Source: Streptomyces sp. DH37 (lineage in GTDB: Bacteria; Actinomycetota; Actinomycetes; Streptomycetales; Streptomycetaceae). Taken from it: DNA of 64,000 nt. The stretch is from NCBI RefSeq assembly GCF_029813835.1, contig NZ_JARVKV010000001.1, positions 62,001 to 126,000 of the forward strand. The letters are read 5' to 3'. Positions 49,892 to 58,192 of this stretch are shown piece by piece. The position numbers were made by a program, and so were the translations under genes. The stretch's first letter is position 1; every line of letters starts with the position of its first letter. A model generated the notes under the pieces. It ran no database searches and was not told the DNA's origin. It saw nothing but the letters and a program-made list of their open reading frames with translations.

Positions 49892-51814
49892 CTAGTCGAC
49901 CTCCACCGCGGCCTGCGCGAACTGCGCCCTGTACAGACGGGCGTACGCCCCGTTCGCCGCCAGCAGCTCCTCGTGCGTGCCCTGCTCGACGATCGAGCCG
50001 TCCTCCATCACCAGGATGACGTCGGCGTCCCTGACGGTGGAGAGCCGGTGCGCGATCACGAAGCTGGTGCGGCCGTGGGCCAGCCGTGCCATCGCCTTCT
50101 GGATCAGCACCTCGGTGCGGGTGTCCACCGAGCTGGTCGCCTCGTCCAGCACCAGGATCACCGGATCCGACAGGAAGGCCCGCGCGATGGTGATCAGCTG
50201 CTTCTCGCCGGCGCTGACCCCGGACCCCTCGTCGTCGAGGACGGTGTCGTACCCGTCCGGGAGGGTGCGGACGAAGTGGTCGGCGTGGGCGGCGCGCGCC
50301 GCCTCCTCGACCTCCTCCCGCGTCACCTCGCGGGTCGCGCCGTACGCGATGTTCTCCGCGATCGTGCCGCCGAACAGCCAGGTGTCCTGCAGCACCATGC
50401 CGATCCGCGAGCGCAGTTCGTCGCGCGGCATCGCGGCGATGTCCACGCCGTCCAGGGTGATGCGCCCGCCGGTCACGTCGTAGAACCGCATCAGCAGGTT
50501 GACCAGGGTGGTCTTGCCCGCCCCCGTCGGGCCGACCACGGCCACGGTGTGCCCCGGCTCCACCGTCAGCGACAGGTCCTCGATGAGCGGCTTGTCCGGG
50601 TCGTAGCGGAAGGACACCTTCTCCAGGCCGACCCTGCCGCGCACGGTGCCCGGGCGCTCGCCCGGCACGGGGTCGGCCTCCTGCTCCTCGGCGTCGAGGA
50701 GTTCGAAGACCCGCTCGGCCGAGGCGACGCCCGACTGCACCAGGTTCGCCATCGACGCGACCTGGGTGAGCGGCATCGAGAACTGCCGCGAGTACTGGAT
50801 GAAGGCCTGCACGTCACCGATCGACAGCGCGCCGGAGGCGACCCGCAGTCCGCCGACCACGGCCACCAGGACGTAGTTGACGTTCGAGACGAAGAACATC
50901 AGCGGCTGCATGACGCCGCTGATGAACTGGGCCCTGAACGACGCCTCGTACAGCTCCCCGTTCTGCTCGGCGAACGTCCTGGCCGACTCCTCCTGCCGCC
51001 CGAAGACCTTCACCAGGGCGTGCCCGGTGTACATCTCCTCGATGTGCGCGTTGAGCCGGCCCGTGGAGCGCCACTGCCGCACGAACTGCGGCTGCGACCT
51101 CTTGCCGACCCGTTTGGCCACCGCGACGGACAGCGGCACGGTGACCAGCGCCACCAGCGCGAGCAGCGGCGAGATCCAGAACATCATCACCAGGACGCCG
51201 ACGATGGTGAGCACCGAGTTGACCAGCTGCCCCATCGTCTGCTGGAGCGTCTGCCCGATGTTGTCGATGTCGTTGGTGGCCCGGCTGAGCACCTCGCCGC
51301 GCTGCCGGCTGTCGAAGTACGACAGCGGCAGCCGCTCCAGCTTCGCCTGCACGTCCGCGCGCATCCGGAACATGGTGTTGTTCACCGCCCGGTTCACCAG
51401 GCGGGTCGCCACCGCCATCAGGAGACCGGCGGCGGCGAACACCGCCAGGGCCAGCAGCAGGACCTCGCCGATGGCGGTGAAGTCGATGCCCTCGCCGGGG
51501 GTGAACTCCGTCCCCGAGAGCATGTCGGCGACGTCGCCCCGGCCCTCCTGCCGCATGCCGTCCAGGACCTGCTCCCGGCCGGCTCCCGCGGGCATCTCGC
51601 GTCCCACGATCCCGGCGAAGAGCAGATCGGTGGCCCGCCCGAGGATCTTCGGCCCGGCCACGGAGAGCGCCACGCTCAGCACCACGGCCAGCAGCATCCC
51701 GTACAGCGTGGCCCGCTCCGGCCCGAACCGCGCCAGCAGCCGTCTGCCGGACCCCTTGAAGTCCATCGACCGCTGGTCCGGGCCGCCCGCGGCCATCATC
51801 CGACCCATGGCCAT
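49892..51814 (-). CDS. ABC exporter subunit 2 (fused membrane-ATPase half-transporter)
   Basis: Protein of 640 residues with a six-helix type IV exporter membrane domain (about 30-355) and an ATPase domain (about 385-630). The latter has Walker A VGPTGAGKTT, Q-loop QDTWLFGG, signature VSAGEKQLITIARAF and Walker B VILVLDEATSSVD. An extra extracellular stretch (GREMPAGAGREQVLDGM, about 75-115) lies between helices 1 and 2. The start ATG overlaps the stop of the upstream half-transporter (TGATG), so the two form a heterodimer. Signature loop SAGEK instead of SGGQ is common in the regulatory partner. Cargo (drug, lipid or peptide) is unknown. Confidence 0.93.
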   Translation of the reverse strand: MAMGRMMAAGGPDQRSMDFKGSGRRLLARFGPERATLYGMLLAVVLSVALSVAGPKILGRATDLLFAGIVGREMPAGAGREQVLDGMRQEGRGDVADMLSGTEFTPGEGIDFTAIGEVLLLALAVFAAAGLLMAVATRLVNRAVNNTMFRMRADVQAKLERLPLSYFDSRQRGEVLSRATNDIDNIGQTLQQTMGQLVNSVLTIVGVLVMMFWISPLLALVALVTVPLSVAVAKRVGKRSQPQFVRQWRSTGRLNAHIEEMYTGHALVKVFGRQEESARTFAEQNGELYEASFRAQFISGVMQPLMFFVSNVNYVLVAVVGGLRVASGALSIGDVQAFIQYSRQFSMPLTQVASMANLVQSGVASAERVFELLDAEEQEADPVPGERPGTVRGRVGLEKVSFRYDPDKPLIEDLSLTVEPGHTVAVVGPTGAGKTTLVNLLMRFYDVTGGRITLDGVDIAAMPRDELRSRIGMVLQDTWLFGGTIAENIAYGATREVTREEVEEAARAAHADHFVRTLPDGYDTVLDDEGSGVSAGEKQLITIARAFLSDPVILVLDEATSSVDTRTEVLIQKAMARLAHGRTSFVIAHRLSTVRDADVILVMEDGSIVEQGTHEELLAANGAYARLYRAQFAQAAVEVD

Positions 51815-53547
51815 CAGGCGGCCTCCGCTTCCGTCAGCTGGGAGAGCACGATCTCCCGGTACGTCCCGTTGTCCGCCATCAGTTCGTGGTGGCGCCCGGT
51901 GCCCACGACCCGGCCTCCGTCGAGGACGACGATGCGGTCGGCGTCGCGGATGGTGGACACCCGCTGGGCGACGATCACGACCGTCGCGTCGGCGGTCTCC
52001 CGCGCCAGCGCCGTGCGCAGCGCCGCGTCGGTGGCGTAGTCCAGCGCGGAGAAGGAGTCGTCGAAGAGGTAGATCTCCGGGCGCCGCACCAGGGTGCGCG
52101 CGATCGCGAGCCGCTGCCGCTGGCCGCCGGAGACGTTCGTCCCGCCCTGCGCGACGGGGGCGTCCAGCCCGCCCTCCAGCCGCCGCACGAAGTCGGCCGC
52201 CTGGGCCACCTCCAGGGCGTGCCACAGCTCCTCGTCCGTCGCGTCCGGGTTGCCGTAGCGGAGGTTCGTCGCGACCGTACCCGAGAACAGGTAGGGCTTC
52301 TGCGGCACCAGGCTCACCGTCCTGGCCAGCAGCGCGGGGTCCAGGTCGCGTACGTCCACGCCGCCGACCAGCACCTCGCCGGCGGTCGCGTCGAACAGCC
52401 GGGCCACCAGCCCGAGCAGCGTCGACTTGCCGCTGCCGGTCGAACCGATGACCGCCGTGGTCTCGCCGGGCCTGGCCGTCAGGAGGACGTCGCGCAGGAC
52501 CGGTTCCTCGGCGCCCGGGTAGCGGAAGCCGGCGCCGCGGATCTCCAGGTGGCCGTGGCGCGCCAGCTCCCGCACCGGGTCCCGGGGCGGCGCCACGCTG
52601 GTGGAGGTGGCCAGGACCTCCTCGATGCGCTCGGCGCACACCTCCGCGCGCGGGACCATCATGAACATGAAGGTGGCCATCATCACGCTCATCACGATCT
52701 GCATGAGGTAGGCGAGGAACGCGGTCAGCGCCCCGATCTCCATGTCCCCGTCGTCGATGCGGTGCGCGCCGAACCAGACCACGGCGACGGACGACAGGTT
52801 CACCACGGTCATGACGATCGGGAACATCAGCGCCAGCAGCCGCCCGGTGCCCAGCGACACCTCGGTCAGCTCCGCGTTGGCGGTGCGGAAGCGCTCGCGC
52901 TCGTACGCGTCGCGCACGAAGGCCCTGATGACGCGGTTGCCGGTGATCTGCTCGCGCAGCACCCGGTTCACCGTGTCGAGCCGCTCCTGCATGGTGCGGA
53001 ACAGCGGCCGCAGGCGCCGTACGATCAGGCCCACGGCGATGCCGAGCACCGGCACGACCGCGACCAGCACCGCCGACAGCGGCACGTCGAGCCCGAGGGC
53101 CATCACGATGCCGCCCACGCACATGATCGGCGCCGACACCATGAGCGTGAACCCCATCAGCACCAGGGTCTGCACCTGCTGGACGTCGTTGGTGGTCCGC
53201 GTGATCAGCGAGGGCGCCCCGAAGCGGCCCAGCTCGCGCGCCGAGAAGGACTGCACGCGGTCGAAGACCGCGGCCCGGACGTCCCGGCCGAACGCCGCCG
53301 CGGTCCGCGCGCCGTGGAAGACGGCGCCGACGTTGCAGCCCACCTGGATCACGGTGACCGCGATCATGACGGCGCCGAGGAGGAGGATGCGGCCGGTGTC
53401 GCCCTTCACGACGCCCTCGTCGAGGATGTCCGCGTTGAGGGTGGGCAGGTAGAGGGTGGCGCAGGTCTGCAGGAACTGCAGCAGCACCAGGGCGGATATC
53501 GCTCCCCGGTAGGGAGCCAGGTGTTTCCTCAGCAGTGCGGTCAGCAA
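51814..53547 (-). CDS. ABC exporter subunit 1 (fused membrane-ATPase half-transporter)
   Basis: Protein of about 577 residues. The six-helix membrane domain starts LLTALLRKHLAPYRG and includes LQFLQTCATLYLPTLNADILDEG and VQSFSARELGRFGAPSLITRTTNDVQQVQ. The ATPase has Walker A IGSTGSGKST, signature NVSGGQRQRLAIARTL and Walker B IYLFDDSFSALD; Asp follows where Glu normally sits, so catalytic power may be reduced at this site, as in many heterodimeric exporters. I favour TTG 53547, with GGGGGACC upstream and homology beginning there; ATG 53613 or GTG 53625 would add 22-26 residues. Confidence 0.9.
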   Translation of the reverse strand: MLTALLRKHLAPYRGAISALVLLQFLQTCATLYLPTLNADILDEGVVKGDTGRILLLGAVMIAVTVIQVGCNVGAVFHGARTAAAFGRDVRAAVFDRVQSFSARELGRFGAPSLITRTTNDVQQVQTLVLMGFTLMVSAPIMCVGGIVMALGLDVPLSAVLVAVVPVLGIAVGLIVRRLRPLFRTMQERLDTVNRVLREQITGNRVIRAFVRDAYERERFRTANAELTEVSLGTGRLLALMFPIVMTVVNLSSVAVVWFGAHRIDDGDMEIGALTAFLAYLMQIVMSVMMATFMFMMVPRAEVCAERIEEVLATSTSVAPPRDPVRELARHGHLEIRGAGFRYPGAEEPVLRDVLLTARPGETTAVIGSTGSGKSTLLGLVARLFDATAGEVLVGGVDVRDLDPALLARTVSLVPQKPYLFSGTVATNLRYGNPDATDEELWHALEVAQAADFVRRLEGGLDAPVAQGGTNVSGGQRQRLAIARTLVRRPEIYLFDDSFSALDYATDAALRTALARETADATVVIVAQRVSTIRDADRIVVLDGGRVVGTGRHHELMADNGTYREIVLSQLTEAEAA

Positions 53548-53626
53548 GCGGTGGTCCCCCGTGTCGGTGTGGTCGTGGGCCGCGTCGGGCGTCGACGCCC
53601 CATCATCCGGCATGCGCCGCGGCACT

Positions 53627-54103
53627 CTACGACGGCTCCGGGAAGGAAGTCAGCCGGATATCCCGCTCGATCAGGTCCCGGTGGGACTCCTGCAGCCCCT
53701 CGGGGAGGTCGCCGGGCGCGAACCACCTCGCCTCCAGGATCTCGAGGGGGTCGATCCTGAGGGCGCCGCCGGTGGACAGGGCCTCGTAGGCCACCTCCAT
53801 CCGCAGCCGGTACCCGCTCCGCAGCCGGACGAGTCCGCCGACGCGCACGTCCAGCCCGGTCTCCTCGCGCACCTCGCGGACGACCGTGTCCTCGAGGGTC
53901 TCGCCCCTCTTCGCGTAGCCCGTCGGCAGGCCCCACGGGCGGTCCTCGCGCCACATGCGGTGCCTGAGGAGGAGCACGTTGCCCTCCCCGTCGCGCACGA
54001 CGCCGGTGACGCCCACCATGAACGTCGGGTTCGCGAGCCACAGCAGGCGCCACTGCAGCGAGCCGCCGACGCGGTGCCAGATCCGGGCGATGAGCCTCTT
54101 CAC
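53627..54103 (-). CDS. NUDIX hydrolase
   Basis: Protein of 158 residues with a complete Nudix box GYAKRGETLEDTVVREVREETG (GX5EX7REUXEEXGU) at about 62-84, and the flanking VGVTGVVRDGEGNVLLLRHRMW and PWGLPTGYAKRGE. It should hydrolyse a nucleoside diphosphate linked to another group; substrate not predictable. The start is GTG 54103 with AGGAG upstream. It ends just before the ABC exporter region and diverges from the TetR-controlled unit. Confidence 0.9.
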   Translation of the reverse strand: MKRLIARIWHRVGGSLQWRLLWLANPTFMVGVTGVVRDGEGNVLLLRHRMWREDRPWGLPTGYAKRGETLEDTVVREVREETGLDVRVGGLVRLRSGYRLRMEVAYEALSTGGALRIDPLEILEARWFAPGDLPEGLQESHRDLIERDIRLTSFPEPS

Positions 54104-54309
54104 GCCGTCTCCTTCTCCTTCGGTGAGGGGTTCCGTGCTCCGTCTGCGTTCCGCCCGCGCCGCCGCTCCCCGGTGCGGAGCCGGCGCGGCGGCCGTCGCC
54201 GTTCACGATGACGCACGCGCCGGTCCCGGCGGGGGAGGCGCCCGCGCCCGGCGGTGCGGACCGCCCCCGGCCGGGGCGCGCGGGCCCATCACCCGCTGCG
54301 CGCAACCGA

Positions 54310-54325
54310 CTTGAACGTGTTCAAG
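54310..54325. promoter_or_regulatory. Palindromic operator 1 of TetR-controlled unit
   Basis: CTTGAACGTGTTCAAG: 7-bp arms around GT, overlapping the -35 box of the promoter at 54311-54339. It matches the second site at 54355-54370. Confidence 0.7.
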
Positions 54326-54339
54326 AACAGGTCTACAGT
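54311..54339 (+). promoter_or_regulatory. Promoter of membrane protein-DCC-TetR unit
   Basis: TTGAAC (54311-54316), 17-bp spacer, TACAGT (54334-54339), 56 bp before the first start codon, with an operator over the -35 box and another downstream. Confidence 0.65.
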
Positions 54340-54354
54340 CCGTGCCAACAGCTT

Positions 54355-54370
54355 TTTGAACACGTTCAAA
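54355..54370. promoter_or_regulatory. Palindromic operator 2 of TetR-controlled unit
   Basis: TTTGAACACGTTCAAA: 7-bp arms around AC, same core TTGAAC-NN-GTTCAA as operator 1, centred 45 bp further on, just after the expected transcription start. Confidence 0.7.
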
Positions 54371-54394
54371 GAGCGCTTCACGAAGGGTGGGGGC

Positions 54395-54802
54395 ATGGAC
54401 CTCACTGTGGTCACATACGTCGTCTACCTGGCCGTCAGCATCGGCCTGACCATCTGGGTGGCGCGCACGCTCAGCGGGAACGGACAGCTCTTCCTGGAGG
54501 ACGTCCTGCGCGGGAACGAGAAGCTCGCGGGTGCCGTGAACCACCTGCTGGTGGTCGGCTTCTATCTCGTCAACCTCGGCTTCGTCGCGCTGTACCTGAG
54601 GATCGGGACGCCGGTGGAGAGCACCAGGGGCGTGTTCGAGGCGCTGTCCGGGCGGCTGGGCGTGGTGCTGCTGGTGCTCGGCGTGCTGCACCTGGGCAAC
54701 GTCTACGTGCTCAACCGGGTCCGGCGGCGGGGCGCGATGGAGCGGGAGCAGACGCCCCCGGTGCCGCCGCAGGGCTGGACCGCTCCGGCCGCCGGGGCGT
54801 GA
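54395..54802 (+). CDS. Small integral membrane protein
   Basis: Protein of 135 residues with three hydrophobic helices: VVTYVVYLAVSIGLTIWVAR, HLLVVGFYLVNLGFVALYL and GVVLLVLGVLHLGNVYVL. The segment between helices 1 and 2 (LSGNGQLFLEDVLRGNEKLAGAVN) is amphipathic. It is the first gene of a three-gene unit behind a promoter framed by two palindromes; its stop overlaps the DCC gene start (GTGA). No catalytic residues and no named family recognised; co-transcription with a DCC protein suggests a membrane redox role. Confidence 0.8.
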   Translation: MDLTVVTYVVYLAVSIGLTIWVARTLSGNGQLFLEDVLRGNEKLAGAVNHLLVVGFYLVNLGFVALYLRIGTPVESTRGVFEALSGRLGVVLLVLGVLHLGNVYVLNRVRRRGAMEREQTPPVPPQGWTAPAAGA

Positions 54803-55347
54803 CGGGCGTGACCGGGACGACCGCCGCGGACCGGGACGCCACGCGCGTCCCGGTCCACCGGCTGACGGTGCTGTACGACGCGGGCTGCCCGCTGTGCCGC
54901 CACGTCCGCGACTGGCTGGCTCGGCAGCGCCAGCTCGTTCCGCTGGACCTGGTGCCGGCCGGCTCGGACGAGGCGCGGCGGCGGCTGCCGGAACTCGACC
55001 ACGGCCGCACCCTGGAGGAGATCACGGTCGTGGGGGACGGCGGGCAGGTCTACCGGGGGCCGGCCGCCTGGATCGTGTGCCTGTGGGCCCTGGCCGACCA
55101 CCGGCCCACGGCCCACCGGCTCAGCACCCCGGTGGGCGCGCCGCTGGCGCGGGCGGCGGTGCTCGCCGCGGCGAGGTACCGCCGGGCGACCCGGCGGCCG
55201 GAGGGGGACGGCGCCTGGGGCGGGCGGGTCTACCGCACCTCCGACGGCTGGACCTACGACCCCGACGCGGGCTGGACCCGTACTGGCCAGGCCCCGCCGC
55301 CCGCCCTCCCCCCGGCCTGTGGGGGAACCTGTCCCGCGCCCGATTAG
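54799..55347 (+). CDS. DCC-family thiol-disulfide oxidoreductase-like protein
   Basis: Protein of 182 residues with the DCC motif YDAGCPLCRHVRDWL, a thioredoxin-like CxxC active site (about 29-32). It continues with VPLDLVPAGSDEARRRLPEL, HGRTLEEITVVGDGGQVYRGPAAWIVCLWAL in part and the C-terminal GRVYRTSDGWTYDPDAGW. The family is predicted to catalyse thiol-disulfide exchange. GTG 54799 overlaps the upstream stop, and its end nearly touches the TetR gene. Confidence 0.82.
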   Translation: MTGVTGTTAADRDATRVPVHRLTVLYDAGCPLCRHVRDWLARQRQLVPLDLVPAGSDEARRRLPELDHGRTLEEITVVGDGGQVYRGPAAWIVCLWALADHRPTAHRLSTPVGAPLARAAVLAAARYRRATRRPEGDGAWGGRVYRTSDGWTYDPDAGWTRTGQAPPPALPPACGGTCPAPD

Positions 55348-55357
55348 GCTCACCCGT

Positions 55358-56314
55358 GTGGAAGCAGCACCGAAGCCCGCACGCGAGGACGCCGCGGCCG
55401 AGCCGCCCGAGCCCGCCGGGGCTGCCCGGCCCGCCGGGGCCGGGAGACCGGGGAAGCCGGAGAGGGCGGCGCGGCCGGCCGGGCAGCCCAGGGGCGAGCA
55501 GACGCGGACCCTCATCCTGGAGACCGCCCTGCGGCTGTTCGGGGAGCGCGGCTACGACCGGACGACGATGCGCGCCATCGCCCAGGAGGCCGGGGTCTCC
55601 GTGGGCAACGCGTACTACTACTTCGGCAGCAAGGAACACCTGATCCAGGGGTTCTACGACCGGATCACCGAGCAGCACCAGGCGGCCGTCGAGGGCGTCC
55701 TGGAGAGCGAGCGGGACCTCGCGGCACGCATCCGCGGGGTCCTCCTCGCCTGGCTGGAGGTCGCCGAGCCGTACCACGAGTTCGCCGCCCAGTTCTTCAA
55801 GAACGCCGCCGACCCCGACAGCCCGCTCAGCCCCTTCTCCGCCGAGTCCGAGGGCCCCCGCGAGGCCGCGATCGACGTCCACCGCAGGGTCCTGGCGGGC
55901 TCGGACGCCGGGTACGACCCCGAACTCGCCGAGCAGCTGCCCCGGTTGCTCTGGCTCCAGCAGATGGGCCTGGTCCTGTTCTGGGTCTACGACCGCTCCG
56001 AGGGCTCGGCGAACAGCCGCCGCCTCGCCGAGCGCGTGGCGCCGATCGCCGCCCGCGCCATATCCCTCACCCGGTTCCGCCTCCTGCGGCCACTGGTGCG
56101 CGAGACCCACGAACTGCTCAGCGACTTCATGCCGACGGCGGCGGGGATGGCGGCGAGCGGCCCGCAGCGCGGGAAGCCGGACGAGCCGGACGAGCCGGGG
56201 AAACCGGCGAAACCGGGGAAACCGGTGAAGGGGAGGACGGGAAGGAGGGCGGTGGGCGGGCGTACGGCCGCCCGGGCCCGCCGCGACCCCGGGGAGCGGG
56301 ACGGCGAGGGCTGA
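55358..56314 (+). CDS. TetR-family regulator, probably leaderless
   Basis: Protein of 318 residues. A Pro/Ala/Glu-rich lead (about 1-45) precedes the TetR helix-turn-helix (about 46-95: TRTLILETALRLFGERGYDRTTMRAIAQEAGVSVGNAYYYFGSKEHLI in part). A ligand-binding helical domain and a basic tail with Gly-Lys-Pro repeats (PGKPAKPGKPVKG) follow. GTG 55358 has no ribosome binding site, but a -10-like TAGGCT ends 7 bp before it, so a leaderless transcript is likely; an alternative GTG 55319 overlaps the DCC gene. It is the obvious candidate to bind the two TTGAAC-NN-GTTCAA palindromes upstream of the unit. The N- and C-terminal tails make it longer than typical (about 200). Confidence 0.87.
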   Translation: MEAAPKPAREDAAAEPPEPAGAARPAGAGRPGKPERAARPAGQPRGEQTRTLILETALRLFGERGYDRTTMRAIAQEAGVSVGNAYYYFGSKEHLIQGFYDRITEQHQAAVEGVLESERDLAARIRGVLLAWLEVAEPYHEFAAQFFKNAADPDSPLSPFSAESEGPREAAIDVHRRVLAGSDAGYDPELAEQLPRLLWLQQMGLVLFWVYDRSEGSANSRRLAERVAPIAARAISLTRFRLLRPLVRETHELLSDFMPTAAGMAASGPQRGKPDEPDEPGKPAKPGKPVKGRTGRRAVGGRTAARARRDPGERDGEG

Positions 56315-56377
56315 CGGCGGCGGGGCGGAGGACGCCCGGTCCGCCGCGGCGGACCGGGCGCCGGTTCCGGCCCGGCG

Positions 56378-57040
56378 TCAGGCGCGGAAGTCGTCCGGCC
56401 GCTCCGGGGACGCCTCGGCCAGCGCCTTGGCGACCTCCTCGACCCCGGCCCGCAGCCCGTACACGGGCGTGCCGGGCTGCTGGCGCCAGGAGTCGTCGAT
56501 GCCGCCCGCGTCGACGGTGTCGAAGCCCATCTCCTCGATGAGGTCCCGCACGCGGCGCTTGGCGTCCTCGTCGTCCCCGGCCACCGGCAGGGCCAGGCGC
56601 TCCGGGTCGCCCGCGGGGCGAGGACCGTCGAGGATGTCCTGGGCGTAGGTGCCGTTGAACGCCTTGACGACCGGGTGGCCGATCTGCCGCTCGGTCCAGC
56701 GGCTCTCGGTCAGCCCCTCGTCCTCGATGGCGTCGATCCGGCCGTCGCGCTGCCGCGGGTAGTAGTTGCCCGTGTCGATGACCGCCACCGCGGGGGCGGC
56801 CCCGTCGAGCAGCCCGGAGGGCAGGTCGGGCACCGCCTTCAGGGGGACGGTGACCACCACGACCTCCGCCCCGCGCGCCGCCTCGGCGGCGGTGACGGGG
56901 GTGGCCCCGGTCTCCTCGGCCAGCGCGGCGAGGGTGTGCGGTCCGCGCGAGTTCGCCACCGACACGTCGTGGCCGAGTGCGGTCAGCCGCCGGGTCAGAT
57001 TGCCGCCGATGTTGCCTGCGCCGATGATGCCGATCTTCAT
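56378..57040 (-). CDS. F420-dependent NADP reductase-like oxidoreductase (NPD type)
   Basis: Protein of 220 residues with an N-terminal Rossmann domain [33 protein letters not shown] and F420H2:NADP reductase-like motifs ([77 protein letters not shown]). The family passes hydride between NADPH and F420 or reduces other acceptors. The start is ATG 57040, with AAGGA upstream. Confidence 0.87.
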   Translation of the reverse strand: MKIGIIGAGNIGGNLTRRLTALGHDVSVANSRGPHTLAALAEETGATPVTAAEAARGAEVVVVTVPLKAVPDLPSGLLDGAAPAVAVIDTGNYYPRQRDGRIDAIEDEGLTESRWTERQIGHPVVKAFNGTYAQDILDGPRPAGDPERLALPVAGDDEDAKRRVRDLIEEMGFDTVDAGGIDDSWRQQPGTPVYGLRAGVEEVAKALAEASPERPDDFRA

Positions 57041-57213
57041 CGCGTGTCCTTCGCGTCCGTCGGGCGGGGCGACCGGCAGCCGTCCGCGCGGGACGGCGGT
57101 CGCACCCGTGCCGCCCCGGCCGGGGCCGGGGCGGCACCCTGCGCAACCCGGGCGCCGGGGGATCTGTTCCCCCGGCGTGCCGCTCACCGCCTCCGGCGCC
57201 GCCCGCAGAAAAC

Positions 57214-57233
57214 CATGCATGCGTGCTTGCTTG
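57214..57233. promoter_or_regulatory. 20-bp symmetric element upstream of acyl-CoA operon
   Basis: CATGCATGCGTGCTTGCTTG: two 9-bp halves around GT that mirror each other except that A/T positions are swapped (CAWGCAWGC-GT-GCWTGCWTG). It is 96 bp before the first gene of the operon and looks like a TetR-type operator. The rest of 57041-57328 has no gene. Confidence 0.45.
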
Positions 57234-57328
57234 TTTCCGCCTCCCCTGTCACGCTCGCCGGGCGGGGCGGTGGCGGGGCGGTGGCGGCGCGGGGCGCCGA
57301 CGCGGGACCGAGACGACGGGAGGGCGGC

Positions 57329-58192
57329 GTGCCGGGTTCGGCTGCGGACGAGGTGCTGGAGGACCTGCGGCGCGAGAGCGAGGAGCTGGACGCGCTCGTC
57401 GCGCCCCTGGCCCGGGAGGGCGGCGGGCGGTGGACGGCTGGCACCCCGGCGCCCGGCTGGACCGTCGCCCACCAGATCGCCCACCTCCTCTGGACCGACG
57501 GGCGCGCCCTGCTGGCCGTCCGCGACCCGGAGGCGTTCCGGCGCGAGGCCGAGGCGGCGTTCGCGGACCCGGCCGCCGTGGGCGTCCACGTGGACGACGG
57601 CGCCCGGCGCGGCGCGGCGCTCCCGCCCGGCGAACTGCTGGCCGCCTGGCGCACCGGGCGGCGGGAGCTCGCCGAAGCGCTGGACGCACTGGCCGCGCGC
57701 CCGGGGAAGCACCGGATCCCCTGGTACGGACCGCCGATGAGCCCCGCGGGCATGGCGACGGCCCGGCTGATGGAGACCTGGGCGCACGGCGGGGACGTCG
57801 CCGGGGCACTGGGCGTGCGGCGCGAACCGACCGCGCGGCTGCGGCACGTGGCCCGGCTCGGCGTACGCACCCGGGACTTCGCCCACGCGGTGCGCGGACT
57901 CCGCCCGCCCGCCGAGCCGTTCCGCGTCGAACTGACCCCGCCCCCGGCGGCCGGCCGCGCCCCCGGCGCACAGACGGTCTGGGCGTACGGCCCCGAGGAC
58001 GCGCCGCAGCGGATCAGCGGGCCCGCGCTGGACTTCTGCCTCCTCGTCACCCAGCGCGTCCACCGCGACGACACCGCCCTGCGGGCCACCGGCGCCGACG
58101 CCGAGCGCTGGCTCTCCATCGCCCAGGCCTTCGCGGGACCGCCCGGCGCCGGGCGGGCGCCGGGGGCGCGCACGGCCGGGAGCACGCGGTGA
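57329..58192 (+). CDS. TIGR03084-type (DinB/MDMPI-like) putative metal-binding protein
   Basis: Protein of 287 residues beginning [18 protein letters not shown], with metal-ligand candidates in [17 protein letters not shown] and [14 protein letters not shown], the helical-bundle pattern of maleylpyruvate-isomerase N-terminal/DinB-like proteins; [23 protein letters not shown] is a family signature. Members of this actinobacterial family sit beside AtuA-like and acyl-CoA carboxylase genes, as here. Exact activity unknown. Start GTG 57329 with GGGAGGG upstream; the stop overlaps the AtuA-like start (GTGA). Confidence 0.82.
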   Translation: MPGSAADEVLEDLRRESEELDALVAPLAREGGGRWTAGTPAPGWTVAHQIAHLLWTDGRALLAVRDPEAFRREAEAAFADPAAVGVHVDDGARRGAALPPGELLAAWRTGRRELAEALDALAARPGKHRIPWYGPPMSPAGMATARLMETWAHGGDVAGALGVRREPTARLRHVARLGVRTRDFAHAVRGLRPPAEPFRVELTPPPAAGRAPGAQTVWAYGPEDAPQRISGPALDFCLLVTQRVHRDDTALRATGADAERWLSIAQAFAGPPGAGRAPGARTAGSTR

